Shown: in pieces, positions 30,822 through 40,996 of the stretch
Numbering within the stretch: the stretch's first letter is position 1
Layout: every line of letters begins with the position of its first letter
Source of the DNA: an uncultured Pelagibacteraceae bacterium
Lineage (GTDB): Bacteria; Pseudomonadota; Alphaproteobacteria; Pelagibacterales; Pelagibacteraceae
Length of the DNA: 64,000 nucleotides
Direction of reading: 5' to 3'
NCBI GenBank assembly: GCA_902631535.1
Contig: CACOYX010000001.1
Location: 1-64,000 of the forward strand
The notes under the pieces: generated by a model
The model's database searches: none
Seen by the model: the letters and a program-made list of their open reading frames with translations, nothing else
What the model was told of the DNA's origin: nothing
Position numbers and translations under genes: made by a program

Positions 30822-31556
30822 ATGGAGTCGAATAAAACAAATCAGATTTCTATAAATATTCCCAACTTTAGTGGTCCACTAGAGCTCTTATTAGATTTAG
30901 CTAAATCACAAAAAGTTGATTTAGCCGAAATTTCAATAACAAAACTTGCTGATCAGTTTTTAGATTTTATCAAAAAAAATAAAGATTTAGATTTAGAAAC
31001 AGCTTCTGAATACTTGCTTATGGCTACGTGGTTAGCTTATCTAAAATCGAAATTGCTTTTACCTGAGGATGAGGACGATGATTTCAAAGCGTTAGAAGTA
31101 GCAGAAAAACTAAAACTACAACTTAAGAAACTTGAATTAATCAGGATTTTATCGGATCAGATGCTGAAAAAAAAAAGGTTAGGGGTGCATATTTTTACTA
31201 GAGGGATGAAAGGTGGCATAAGATCTATCAATACACCGATCTATGATGTTTCTTTGTATGAATTATTAAAGACTTATGCTGAAATTCAAATGCAAAAAAC
31301 ATTTAAAAATATTAGTATTCCAAAATTACCTGTTTTTACTACTGAGGAAGGGATTAAACAAATAAAACAAAATTTAAATAGTATTAAGGACTGGAAACAT
31401 TTAATTGAGTTAATTCCTGATTTTTATTTAAAAAATAAAATGAATAGAACAGGCATAGCTGGTATATTTGCAGCAAGCTTAGAATTAACTAAAGAAGGAA
31501 TTGTAAAAGTGTCTCAAAATAAAATCTTTGACAAAATAATGATTAAAAAAACTTAG
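30822..31556 (+). CDS. scpA: Segregation and condensation protein A
   Basis: FSGPLELLLDLAKSQKVDLAEISITKLADQFL, YLLMATWLAYLKSKLLLP. Confidence 0.93.
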   Translation: MESNKTNQISINIPNFSGPLELLLDLAKSQKVDLAEISITKLADQFLDFIKKNKDLDLETASEYLLMATWLAYLKSKLLLPEDEDDDFKALEVAEKLKLQLKKLELIRILSDQMLKKKRLGVHIFTRGMKGGIRSINTPIYDVSLYELLKTYAEIQMQKTFKNISIPKLPVFTTEEGIKQIKQNLNSIKDWKHLIELIPDFYLKNKMNRTGIAGIFAASLELTKEGIVKVSQNKIFDKIMIKKT

Positions 31557-31557
31557 T

Positions 31558-32241
31558 ATGCCTAATAAAAAATCTAATGTGATAAAATTTCCTGCATCTC
31601 CTTCGAAACTAGAAAGACAAGTTGAAGCAATTTTATTTGCTGCTTCAGAACCTCTTGATATTGAAACTATTGAAAAAAGAATTGGGACAAATACAAATAT
31701 TAAAAAAATATTATTTAATTTAAGGGAATTTTACAAAAGTAGAGGGGTTAATTTGGTATGTATAAAAGATAAATGGTCTTTTAGAACTGCAGATGATTTA
31801 TCAAAATTGATGTCACTTCAAAAATCTACGCAAAAAAAATTATCAAAGGCTACAATTGAGACACTAGCTATTATAGTTTACCATCAACCCGTTACTAGAT
31901 CAGAAATTGAGGAAATTAGAGGAGTTACCTTTGCATCCAATACTATTGAAATTCTTTTAGAGTTAAATTGGGTCAGACCAGCAGGTAGAAAAGACGTTCC
32001 CGGTAAACCAATTCAATATGCGACAACTGAAAGTTTTTTAAATCACTTTAATATACAAAAATTAACTGATTTACCTACAATAGATGAATTAGGGTCAGCG
32101 GGCTTAATCGATACAGCGGCAATAGATAAATCTATTTTTGGAACAGGAAAATTTTTTAAAGAGCAGTCTATAAATGATAAACAAAATATTTATGAGGATA
32201 TTGATGATGCTATTAAAAAAGCTCCTGACGATGATAAATAA
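31558..32241 (+). CDS. scpB: Segregation and condensation protein B
   Basis: QVEAILFAASEPLDI, TIETLAIIVYHQPVTRSEIEEIRGV. Confidence 0.93.
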   Translation: MPNKKSNVIKFPASPSKLERQVEAILFAASEPLDIETIEKRIGTNTNIKKILFNLREFYKSRGVNLVCIKDKWSFRTADDLSKLMSLQKSTQKKLSKATIETLAIIVYHQPVTRSEIEEIRGVTFASNTIEILLELNWVRPAGRKDVPGKPIQYATTESFLNHFNIQKLTDLPTIDELGSAGLIDTAAIDKSIFGTGKFFKEQSINDKQNIYEDIDDAIKKAPDDDK

Positions 32242-32281
32242 ACAGGTTTATTTAAGTTGATTTATTGTATATAAAATACCT

Positions 32282-32482
32282 ATGGGAAATATTGGTTGGA
32301 CAGGTATTATTATTATTGCAATTTTGGTAGTTATACTTTTTGGCAAAGGTAAAATTTCTAGCATTATGGGAGACCTAGCCAAAGGTATTAAAAGTTTCAA
32401 AAAGGGTATGTCAGACGATAGTACCTCTGGAACAGAGGATCCAAACAATAATTCAGATAACTCAAATTCTGAAAATAAGTAA
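32282..32482 (+). CDS. tatA: Sec-independent protein translocase TatA
   Basis: Single TM then amphipathic helix [24 protein letters not shown]. Confidence 0.9.
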   Translation: MGNIGWTGIIIIAILVVILFGKGKISSIMGDLAKGIKSFKKGMSDDSTSGTEDPNNNSDNSNSENK

Positions 32483-32488
32483 CCTTAT

Positions 32489-32725
32489 ATGCCTCAAATA
32501 GGTTGGCTAGAGATTTTAGCTATAGTTATAATTGCAATTTTAGTGCTCGGACCTAAAGAGTTTCCTATTGCTTTAAAAAAAATTGGAACTTATTTTGGAA
32601 AATTAAAGAATACTATTAGCAGTTTTCAAAGAGAGGTAAATTCAGTTACAGAAAATATTGATCTTGAGAAAGATACAACTAAAGAAAATTTAAAAAAAGA
32701 AAATAAAAATAAAGAAAATGAGTGA
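32489..32725 (+). CDS. tatB: Sec-independent protein translocase TatB
   Basis: IGWLEILAIVIIAILVLGPKEFPIALKKIGTYFGKLK; position in operon. Confidence 0.9.
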   Translation: MPQIGWLEILAIVIIAILVLGPKEFPIALKKIGTYFGKLKNTISSFQREVNSVTENIDLEKDTTKENLKKENKNKENE

Positions 32726-33485
32726 TAAAAATTCGTTTACGAGTCACTTTGTGGAATTACGATCTCGATTAATTAAGTCATTAGTATTTATTTTTATAAT
32801 TTTTGTTATTTCTTATACCTTCGCTGAATATATTTATTCTTTTTTAGTAAATCCATATGCTGAAGCAGTCAAAGATGACTCTGTTTCTAGACGTTTGATT
32901 TTTACAGCTTTGCATGAAACTTTTATTACTTATTTAAAGGTAGCTTTTTTTTCAGCTATTTTTTTAGGAAGTCCTTTCTTTTTAATACAGATATACAAAT
33001 TTATTGCTCCCGGATTATATAAAAATGAGAAGAATGCATTATTACCTTATCTTATTTCTACACCTATTCTTTTTTTTATTGGTGGAATGCTGGTTTATTA
33101 TTTAGTTATGCCATTAGCAATTAAATTTTTTTTATCATTTGAGACTATGGGATCAAACACTAGTTTACCAATTCAACTAGAAGCTAAAGTAAATGAGTAT
33201 TTATCTTTAATAATGAGATTAATTTTTGCTTTTGGGATAAGTTTTCAATTACCAATCCTATTAAATTTATTAGCTAGAATAGGTGTTGTTAATTCAGAAT
33301 ATTTGAGAAAAACAAGAAGATATGTAATAGTAATAATTTTTTCTGTAGCAGCGATATTAACTCCTCCAGACCCAATCACCCAAGTAGGTCTAGCAATACC
33401 TTTACTGTTACTCTATGAATTATCTATAATAACAGTTCGATTCACTGAAAAAAAAAATAAAAAAGAAAATATAGAAGATGCATAA
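32718..33485 (+). CDS. tatC: Sec-independent protein translocase TatC
   Basis: SFTSHFVELRSRLIKS, FRRxR-like RKTRRY loop, LTPPDPITQVGLAIPLLLLYE. Confidence 0.95.
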   Translation: MSDKNSFTSHFVELRSRLIKSLVFIFIIFVISYTFAEYIYSFLVNPYAEAVKDDSVSRRLIFTALHETFITYLKVAFFSAIFLGSPFFLIQIYKFIAPGLYKNEKNALLPYLISTPILFFIGGMLVYYLVMPLAIKFFLSFETMGSNTSLPIQLEAKVNEYLSLIMRLIFAFGISFQLPILLNLLARIGVVNSEYLRKTRRYVIVIIFSVAAILTPPDPITQVGLAIPLLLLYELSIITVRFTEKKNKKENIEDA

Positions 33486-34725
33486 TTTAAAAGAGTTAAG
33501 AAAAAATTTAGATGATCTGAAAAAAAAATTAAAAGATCGTAATACAGATTTTGATATTAACAATTTTAAAAAAAAAGATACCTTAAATAGGGATTTAATA
33601 AGTAAAAAAGAAAAGTTAGAGCAAGAAAAAAAATCTTTATCAAAATTTAAAGATAAATCAAATTTTGAGAAATCTAAAAAAATTTCTCAGGAAATATTAA
33701 ATCTAGAAAAAAAACAAATCATCAGTCAAAGTGAAATAGATAAAATAGTTTTTTCACTACCTAATTTAGCACATAATGATGTTCCAATTGGAAGAGATGA
33801 AAAATCAAATAAATTAATAAAAAAAAGTGGAAAAATTAAAAAATTTTTATTCAAAACTAAATCGCATGTTGAATTGGGAGCAAAAAATCAAAATATAGAT
33901 TTTGAAACTTCAATCAAATTAGCTGGATCAAGATTTGTGGTGTTAAAGGATAAATTTGCAATGCTTGAAAGAGCGCTAATAAACTTTATGTTAGATACTC
34001 ATGTTAACGAGTATAAATACACAGAAATCTCGCCTCCATTAATCGTTAATGAAGAAGTTATGTTTGGGACTGGTCAACTTCCAAAATTTGAGGAAGATCA
34101 ATTTGAGATAAAATTTGATAATTCTAATCAAAGAAAATTTTTAATACCGACTGCCGAAGTAGTTTTAACAAATTTGGTAAGAAAATCGATAATTGAAAAA
34201 AATTTATTACCAAAAAGATTTGTTGCTTCAACACCTTGCTTTAGAAAAGAGGCAGGAAGTTATGGAAAAGATACAAAAGGAATGATTAGGCAGCATCAAT
34301 TTTATAAGGTTGAACTTGTGAGTATAGTTGAGCCGAAAAAATGCCTAGAAGAATTAGAAAGGATGTTAGGTTGTGCTGAAAGCATTTTAGAAAAGTTAGA
34401 GATACCTTACCAAATTTTATTGCTTTCCTCAGGAGACATGGGTTTCAGCGCTGAAAAAACCTATGATCTTGAAGCTTGGATCCCCTCAGAAAATAAATAT
34501 AGGGAAATTTCAAGTTGCTCATCTTGTGGAACCTTTCAAGCTAGAAGAATGGGAGCAAAATATAAGTCTGAAAAAGGAAATGATTTTGTAGGAACTCTTA
34601 ATGGATCAGGTTTAGCAGTAGGAAGACTAATGATCGCTTTATTAGAAAACAATCAAAATGAAGATGGCTCAATTAATATCCCACATGTATTAAAAAAATA
34701 CATGAATAATCTAGAAAAAATTTAA
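33478..34725 (+). CDS. serS: Seryl-tRNA synthetase
   Basis: TGQLPKFEEDQFEI, PTAEVVLTN, FRKEAGSYGKDTKGMIRQHQF, EISSCSSCGTFQARR. Confidence 0.96.
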   Translation: MHNLKELRKNLDDLKKKLKDRNTDFDINNFKKKDTLNRDLISKKEKLEQEKKSLSKFKDKSNFEKSKKISQEILNLEKKQIISQSEIDKIVFSLPNLAHNDVPIGRDEKSNKLIKKSGKIKKFLFKTKSHVELGAKNQNIDFETSIKLAGSRFVVLKDKFAMLERALINFMLDTHVNEYKYTEISPPLIVNEEVMFGTGQLPKFEEDQFEIKFDNSNQRKFLIPTAEVVLTNLVRKSIIEKNLLPKRFVASTPCFRKEAGSYGKDTKGMIRQHQFYKVELVSIVEPKKCLEELERMLGCAESILEKLEIPYQILLLSSGDMGFSAEKTYDLEAWIPSENKYREISSCSSCGTFQARRMGAKYKSEKGNDFVGTLNGSGLAVGRLMIALLENNQNEDGSINIPHVLKKYMNNLEKI

Positions 34726-34772
34726 TTATAATTTACTTGTTAATCTAAACTTTTTAATATAATTGTTCATTC

Positions 34773-35057
34773 ATGAGTGGACAGGGAATAGCACAATTTA
34801 TACCATTAATATTAATTTTTATAATCTTTTATTTCTTTTTAATAAGACCTCAACAAAAAAGAGTTAAAGACCATAAAGCAATGGTAGAGTCTCTAAAAAG
34901 AGGTGATGAAGTCATCACTTCAGGTGGTATTATAGGCATTGTTGATCGTGTAATGGAAGATGATCGCATCGAAGTTACTATTGGTGAGAATACTAAAGTT
35001 CAAATAATAAGATCTACAATTACAAGTTTATTAAAAAAAGAAGAAATTAAAAAATAA
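34773..35057 (+). CDS. yajC: Preprotein translocase subunit YajC
   Basis: FYFFLIRPQQKRVKDHKAMVESLKRGDEVITSGGIIG. Confidence 0.94.
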   Translation: MSGQGIAQFIPLILIFIIFYFFLIRPQQKRVKDHKAMVESLKRGDEVITSGGIIGIVDRVMEDDRIEVTIGENTKVQIIRSTITSLLKKEEIKK

Positions 35058-35066
35058 TTCTTTTTC

Positions 35067-36611
35067 GTGTTAAATTTTTCTAAAATAAACGTTTTAATCA
35101 TTTATCTTTTGTTTATATTTATAGCTGTATTTTCAGTCTTAAATTTTCAAGATGAAAGTAATCAATTTATTAAAAAAAAGATTAACTTGGGACTAGATCT
35201 ACAAGGTGGATCTTATTTATTATTGGAAATTAATTCAGACAGTTTAATTAAGGAAAAAATTCAATCTAAAGTCATACCTATAAAAAAATTACTTAAAGAA
35301 AATGGGATAAACTACAAAAATTTTAAAATTAACAATAACAATTTATCGTTATCAATAGATAACTTGGAAAAATTTGATTTATTATTTAATTCAAGAAAAG
35401 ATAATATTGTAAATCCTTACATTGATAATTATAGATCTTATGAATTAGAATATAAAAAAAATGATAATAACCAAATTGAAATATTTTTCTCAAAATTTGG
35501 ACTACTAACTATTAACAATTCAGCGTTAAAACAATCAATAGAAATAGTTAGACGTAGAATAGACGATGTAGGAACAAAAGAACCGTCAATACTTCAAAGA
35601 GGAGAAAAGAGAATACTCGTCGAGCTTCCAGGATTGAAAGACCCTGAAAGAATAAAAGCCCTATTAGGTAAAACTGCTCAACTAAATTTTAGACTTGTCT
35701 CAGATAATAATGAGTTTGGAACTGAAGAGTTAATTTCTGAAAACGGGGAAAAACTTAATATTAGTAAAAGAATAATTATGAGTGGAGAAAACCTAATTGA
35801 CGCTCAGCCAAGTATTCAAAATCAAAACAATGAACCTACAGTATCTTTCACTTTGGATAGATTAGGAGCTCAAAAATTCGGAAGAGCAACTACTGATAAT
35901 GTTGGAAAAAGATTAGCTATTGTTTTAGATGGTGAAATTGTAAGCGCTCCAAATATCAATGAACCTATAACCTCTGGTAATGGAATGATTTCAGGAAATT
36001 TTACTTTTCAAGAAGCAACAGATTTAGCATTATTACTTAGGTCTGGGGCTTTGCCTACACCATTAATTGTAGTAGAGGAGAGAACAGTAGGTCCCGATTT
36101 AGGGGAAGACTCAATAAAGTCTGGAGTTACATCTTTAATAGTTGGATTTATTTTAGTTATCTTATTCATGATATATAAATATAGAGTATTTGGACTGATT
36201 GCTAATTCAGCTCTTATTGCTAATTTATTAATGTTAATAGGTATACTCACAATTTTAGAGGCAACACTTACATTGCCTGGAATTGCTGGAATTATTTTAA
36301 CTGTAGGTATGGCTGTTGATGCTAATGTCTTAATTTTTGAGAGAATAAGAGAGGAATTAAAAACTGAAAAATCAATAATACATGCATTTGACTCAGGTTA
36401 CTCAAGAGCAAAAATAACAGTTTTAGACGCAAATATTACTACTTTAATTGCTGCCATTATTTTGTTTGCCTTTGGTTCAGGCCCAGTTAAAGGTTTTGCT
36501 ATTACTTTAGGGATTGGAATTATTACGACACTTTTTACAGCATACTTCTTAGCGAGACACCTTACTTCGTTAGTTGTTTTAAATGCTAAAAATAAGGAAA
36601 TTAAAATTTAA
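35067..36611 (+). CDS. secD: Protein translocase subunit SecD
   Basis: LGLDLQGGSYLLLE, RRIDDVGTKEPSIQR-like, AVDANVLIFERIREE. Confidence 0.95.
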   Translation: MLNFSKINVLIIYLLFIFIAVFSVLNFQDESNQFIKKKINLGLDLQGGSYLLLEINSDSLIKEKIQSKVIPIKKLLKENGINYKNFKINNNNLSLSIDNLEKFDLLFNSRKDNIVNPYIDNYRSYELEYKKNDNNQIEIFFSKFGLLTINNSALKQSIEIVRRRIDDVGTKEPSILQRGEKRILVELPGLKDPERIKALLGKTAQLNFRLVSDNNEFGTEELISENGEKLNISKRIIMSGENLIDAQPSIQNQNNEPTVSFTLDRLGAQKFGRATTDNVGKRLAIVLDGEIVSAPNINEPITSGNGMISGNFTFQEATDLALLLRSGALPTPLIVVEERTVGPDLGEDSIKSGVTSLIVGFILVILFMIYKYRVFGLIANSALIANLLMLIGILTILEATLTLPGIAGIILTVGMAVDANVLIFERIREELKTEKSIIHAFDSGYSRAKITVLDANITTLIAAIILFAFGSGPVKGFAITLGIGIITTLFTAYFLARHLTSLVVLNAKNKEIKI

Positions 36612-37507
36612 TGACAAATTATAATTTTTCATCAAAATTTAAGCATGCAAATATTATTTCAGCAACTTTTTTTTTGATAAGTATCATTCTAATTGTACTT
36701 AAAGGGCTAAATTATGGAATTGACTTTAAAGGCGGTACACTTATTGAATTAAGATCGAATAATACTGAAGCTTCATCAATTAGAGATGTTCTAAAAAATA
36801 TGGATTTAGGGGATGTAAATGTAAAAAAATTTGGTAAAGAGGGAGATTTTCTAATAAAGGTTGAGCAAAAAGGTGATAACAATAAATTAATTCCAGAAAT
36901 TAAAAAAAATCTATCAGATAATTTAAATTCTGATGTTAACTTTAGACGAGTAGAAAATGTTGGTCCTAAAGTAAGTGCTGAACTGTTAGAGTCCGGATTA
37001 ATTGCTATATCATTATCTCTAGCTGCGATGCTTTTTTATATTTGGGTTAGATTTGAGTGGCAATTTAGCATTGGATCCATAATAGCTTTATTTCATGATG
37101 TAACAATAACACTTGGTATTTTTTCACTTTTATCGTTAGAGATTAATCTTTCAATAATTGCTGCAGTTTTAACAATTGTCGGTTATTCAATGAATGATAC
37201 GGTTGTTATATATGATAGGATTAGAGAAAATCTCGGTAAATTTCATAAACTAAATATCAGTGACATTGCAAATTTATCAATAAATGAAACTTTGGCTCGT
37301 ACAATTATAACTTCTGTTACTACTCTTCTAGCTCTTTTTTCAATATTTATTTTAGGTGGAGAAATTTTAAGAGGATTCTCTTTTGCTATGATATTAGGTG
37401 TGCTAATAGGGACATATTCGTCAATATTCGTTGCCTCGCCAATGCTTAAATACTTCAAGGTGAGTTATAAAACTATAGAAAAAGAAGATGAAAAAATAGT
37501 TCCTTAA
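36611..37507 (+). CDS. secF: Protein translocase subunit SecF
   Basis: GIDFKGGTLIELR, YSMNDTVVIYDRIREN. Confidence 0.95.
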   Translation: MTNYNFSSKFKHANIISATFFLISIILIVLKGLNYGIDFKGGTLIELRSNNTEASSIRDVLKNMDLGDVNVKKFGKEGDFLIKVEQKGDNNKLIPEIKKNLSDNLNSDVNFRRVENVGPKVSAELLESGLIAISLSLAAMLFYIWVRFEWQFSIGSIIALFHDVTITLGIFSLLSLEINLSIIAAVLTIVGYSMNDTVVIYDRIRENLGKFHKLNISDIANLSINETLARTIITSVTTLLALFSIFILGGEILRGFSFAMILGVLIGTYSSIFVASPMLKYFKVSYKTIEKEDEKIVP

Positions 37508-37552
37508 AATTAGTAAAGATTTTGAGCGGCTACTACCGATAATGTAGTCCTA

Positions 37553-40432
37553 TTAGGCGGTTTTTTTCATGGAATTATTACCCATTATTTCTTTAATAAA
37601 TTTACCCGTAAAACTGTCTTTAACTGTTGAAATTTTTTCAGGTGTACCTTCAGCAATAATTTTTCCGCCATTTATACCCCCTTCAGGACCCATATCAATA
37701 ATATGATCAGCTGTTTTTATTACATCTAAGTTATGCTCAATTACAACAACCGTATTTCCAGTATTTGCAAAAGCCTGGAGAATTTCTAATAATTTTTTAA
37801 TATCGTGTGAATGTAAACCTGTAGTTGGTTCATCTAAAATGTATAGCGTTCGTCCCGTTGGTCTTTTTGATAATTCCTTTGCAAGTTTTATTCTTTGAGC
37901 TTCACCCCCAGATAATGTCGTAGCTTGCTGTCCTATTTTCATATATCCGAGACCTACGTGTTTTAAAGTTATTAATTTTGATCTAATACTTTGAATATTT
38001 TCAAAAAATTCACAACCCTCTTCAACAGTCATATCTAGAACATCCGCAATATTCTTATTCTTGAACCTAATTTCTAATGTTTCTCTGTTATACCTTGCTC
38101 CTTTACAAGTATCACAAGGAATAAACACATCAGGTAAAAAATGCATCTCATAAGTTATTACACCGTCACCTTCACATGTTTCACATCTTCCACCTTTTAC
38201 ATTAAACGAGTACCTTCCAACTTTATAACCTCTAGCTTTCGACTCAGGTAAACCTGCAAACCATTCTCTGATAGGTCCGAAGGCACCTGTGTAAGTAGCA
38301 GGATTAGATCTAGGAGTTCTTCCTATTGGAGATTGATCTATATCAATAATTTTATCAATTAATTCTGTTCCTTTAAACCCTGTAAAAGCTTTAGGAACTT
38401 TACGACTTTTATTTTTATTTAACATTAAATTAAAAGCATTATACAAAGTATGTAAAATTAAAGTTGACTTTCCACTACCAGATACACCTGTCACACATGT
38501 AAATGTTCCAACAGGAATTTTTAAATTAACTTTTTTTAAGTTATTTCCACTCGCGCCACTAATTTCAATATATCTCCCATTTTTTGCGGATCTTCTTTTT
38601 TTTGGAATTGCAATAAATTTCTTTCCCGATAAATAATCACCAGTTATACTTTTTTCATTAGAAATAATTTCTTTGACAGTTCCGTTGGCTACTATTTGTC
38701 CTCCATTCAATCCAGCTTCAGGTCCAATATCAATAATATGATCAGAATTTTCCATAGTTTCAATATCATGCTCAACAACAATTACAGTATTTCCTAAATC
38801 TCTTAATTTTTTAAGGGCTTTTATTAATTTTTTATTATCTCTTTGATGTAAACCTATTGAAGGTTCATCTAATACATACAAAACACCCGTAAGACCCGAA
38901 CCAATTTGAGAAGCTAATCTTATCCTTTGTGCTTCACCACCAGATAAAGTTCCAGATTCTCTAGATAATGTTAAATAATTTAAACCAACATTTAAAAGAA
39001 AGTTTAATCTTTCATTTATTTCTTTTAAAATATGTTGTGCTATTTTATTTTCACGTTCATTTAATACATTTTGTAAATTTTCAAACCACTTTTGTGCTTC
39101 ATCAATAGATTTTTCAGTAACTTCACTAATGTTTAGTGAATTTATTTTTATACAAAGCGCCTCATCTTTAAGTCTCATCCCTTTGCACTTTTCACAAGCT
39201 GTTTCACTTTGATATTGCGATATTTCTTCTCGTTTCCATTCACTATCTGTTTCTAAATAGCGTCTTTCAAGATTATTGACTACTCCTTCAAAAGTTTTTT
39301 TAGTTGTATATGCCTCATATCCATCATCGTATGAGAATTTAATTTCTTCATCATCAGATCCGTATAATATTATATCTTGAATTTTTTTCGGGATTTTTCT
39401 CCATGAGTCTGTCATGGAAATCTTATAATGTTTTGCTATTGATGCTAAAGTCTGTGCATAGTAAAGAGACGTGGATTTAGCCCAAGGTTCAATAACTCCA
39501 TCCTGAAGACTTTTTTTAGGATTAGAAATAACTAAATTCGGATCCACATTTAAGTTATGTCCAATCCCTTCACATTCTTCACATGCTCCATATGGAGAAT
39601 TGAATGAAAATAATCTTGGTTCAATTTCTTCAATAGTAAAGCCACTTTCTGGACATGAGAACTTCGAAGAAAAAGTTATTGTTTCAAGTTTTCTAAACTT
39701 CTTTGGCAGAGTTTCATTTTCATATTCCACAACAAGAAGTCCATTTGAGAGATTTACAGCTGTTTCAACACTGTCAGCCAGTCTATTACCGAGATTTGAG
39801 TTTAGAATTACCCTGTCAACAATGATTGAAATTTCGTGCTTAAGTTTTTTATTTAAATTTGGAAACTCATCGATATTTAGGTATTTTCCGTCAACTTTAA
39901 TTTTAGTAAATCCTCTTTTTTTATAATTCAAAATTTCTTTTTTATATTCTCCTTTTCTACCTCGAACTATTGGAGCAAGTAAATATATAGTACTATCTTT
40001 TGGAAGTTTTCTAATTCTATCAACCATCTCACTTATTGGCTGAGATACAATAGGTTTCCCAGTAAACGGAGAATAGGGAATTCCAACTCTAGCAAAAAGA
40101 ACTCTCATGTAATCGTAAATTTCTGTGACTGTCGCTACAGTTGACCTCGGATTTTTTGAAGTATTTTTTTGTTCAATAGAAATAGCTGGGCTAAGTCCTT
40201 CAATAAGATCCACTTTAGGTTTTTTCATTTTATCAAGGAATTGTCTTGCGTAAGAAGATAAACTTTCAACGTACCTTCTTTGCCCTTCAGCGTATATTGT
40301 ATCAAATGCCAAAGATGACTTTCCTGATCCAGATAGACCAGTTATTACTACTAGTTTCTCTTTTGGGATTTCAAGAGAAACATTTTTTAAGTTGTGTTCT
40401 TTAGCCCCTTTTACAACGATTTTTTTCAACAT
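37553..40432 (-). CDS. uvrA: Excinuclease ABC subunit A
   Basis: [51 protein letters not shown]; Zn-finger CxxC pairs; [12 protein letters not shown]. Confidence 0.97.
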   Translation of the reverse strand: MLKKIVVKGAKEHNLKNVSLEIPKEKLVVITGLSGSGKSSLAFDTIYAEGQRRYVESLSSYARQFLDKMKKPKVDLIEGLSPAISIEQKNTSKNPRSTVATVTEIYDYMRVLFARVGIPYSPFTGKPIVSQPISEMVDRIRKLPKDSTIYLLAPIVRGRKGEYKKEILNYKKRGFTKIKVDGKYLNIDEFPNLNKKLKHEISIIVDRVILNSNLGNRLADSVETAVNLSNGLLVVEYENETLPKKFRKLETITFSSKFSCPESGFTIEEIEPRLFSFNSPYGACEECEGIGHNLNVDPNLVISNPKKSLQDGVIEPWAKSTSLYYAQTLASIAKHYKISMTDSWRKIPKKIQDIILYGSDDEEIKFSYDDGYEAYTTKKTFEGVVNNLERRYLETDSEWKREEISQYQSETACEKCKGMRLKDEALCIKINSLNISEVTEKSIDEAQKWFENLQNVLNERENKIAQHILKEINERLNFLLNVGLNYLTLSRESGTLSGGEAQRIRLASQIGSGLTGVLYVLDEPSIGLHQRDNKKLIKALKKLRDLGNTVIVVEHDIETMENSDHIIDIGPEAGLNGGQIVANGTVKEIISNEKSITGDYLSGKKFIAIPKKRRSAKNGRYIEISGASGNNLKKVNLKIPVGTFTCVTGVSGSGKSTLILHTLYNAFNLMLNKNKSRKVPKAFTGFKGTELIDKIIDIDQSPIGRTPRSNPATYTGAFGPIREWFAGLPESKARGYKVGRYSFNVKGGRCETCEGDGVITYEMHFLPDVFIPCDTCKGARYNRETLEIRFKNKNIADVLDMTVEEGCEFFENIQSIRSKLITLKHVGLGYMKIGQQATTLSGGEAQRIKLAKELSKRPTGRTLYILDEPTTGLHSHDIKKLLEILQAFANTGNTVVVIEHNLDVIKTADHIIDMGPEGGINGGKIIAEGTPEKISTVKDSFTGKFIKEIMGNNSMKKTA

Positions 40433-40507
40433 ATTTTTTCACTTAAATAACATACATCTTATATTTATTAGGTAATTATGTTATAAATAATTACAATTAT
40501 AAATAAA

Positions 40508-40529
40508 TATTCAAAATTTATTCAAAATT
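40508..40529. repeat. Perfect 11-bp tandem direct repeat upstream of ssb
   Basis: TATTCAAAATT (40508-40518) directly repeated at 40519-40529, 3 bp before the ssb ATG. Confidence 0.7.
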
Positions 40530-40532
40530 ATT

Positions 40533-40991
40533 ATGGCTGGAAGTTTAAATAAAGTACAATTAATAGGTCGTTTAGGCGCAGACCCTGAAATTAAACAGAT
40601 GGTTAATGGAAAAAGTGTTGCAAGACTGAGTATTGCTACTAGTCAAAGCTGGAAAGATAAATCTAGTGGAGAGAGAAAAGAGAAGACTGAGTGGCATAGA
40701 GTAGTAATATTTAATGAAGGCCTAGTTAACGTTGTTCAACAATATGTCAAAAAAGGTGCTAATGTGTACATCGAAGGTTCATTGAGCACAAGAAAATGGA
40801 AAGATGAGTCTACGGGTCAAGACAAATATTCAACAGAAATCGTGCTTCAAGGATATAACTCAAGCCTTACTATGTTAGATAGCAGAGGTAGTAATGGCAA
40901 TTCAAACCTAGTTTCTGAGAACAAAAGTTCATTACCAAATGATAACCTAAATCAAGATAGTAAAGATTTAGATGATGAAATTCCTTTCTAA
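40533..40991 (+). CDS. ssb: Single-stranded DNA-binding protein
   Basis: NKVQLIGRLGADPEIK, EWHRVVIFNE, C-terminal DDEIPF. Confidence 0.96.
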   Translation: MAGSLNKVQLIGRLGADPEIKQMVNGKSVARLSIATSQSWKDKSSGERKEKTEWHRVVIFNEGLVNVVQQYVKKGANVYIEGSLSTRKWKDESTGQDKYSTEIVLQGYNSSLTMLDSRGSNGNSNLVSENKSSLPNDNLNQDSKDLDDEIPF

Positions 40992-40996
40992 ATTTA

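Noticed and set aside
37508-37552. Strong terminator between convergent secF and uvrA
   Set aside because: Only a ~5-bp ACTAC/GTAGT stem without an adjacent T-run on the + strand; too weak to call.
39600-39926. Plus-strand 108-aa ORF opposite uvrA
   Set aside because: Lies wholly within uvrA and has no support.
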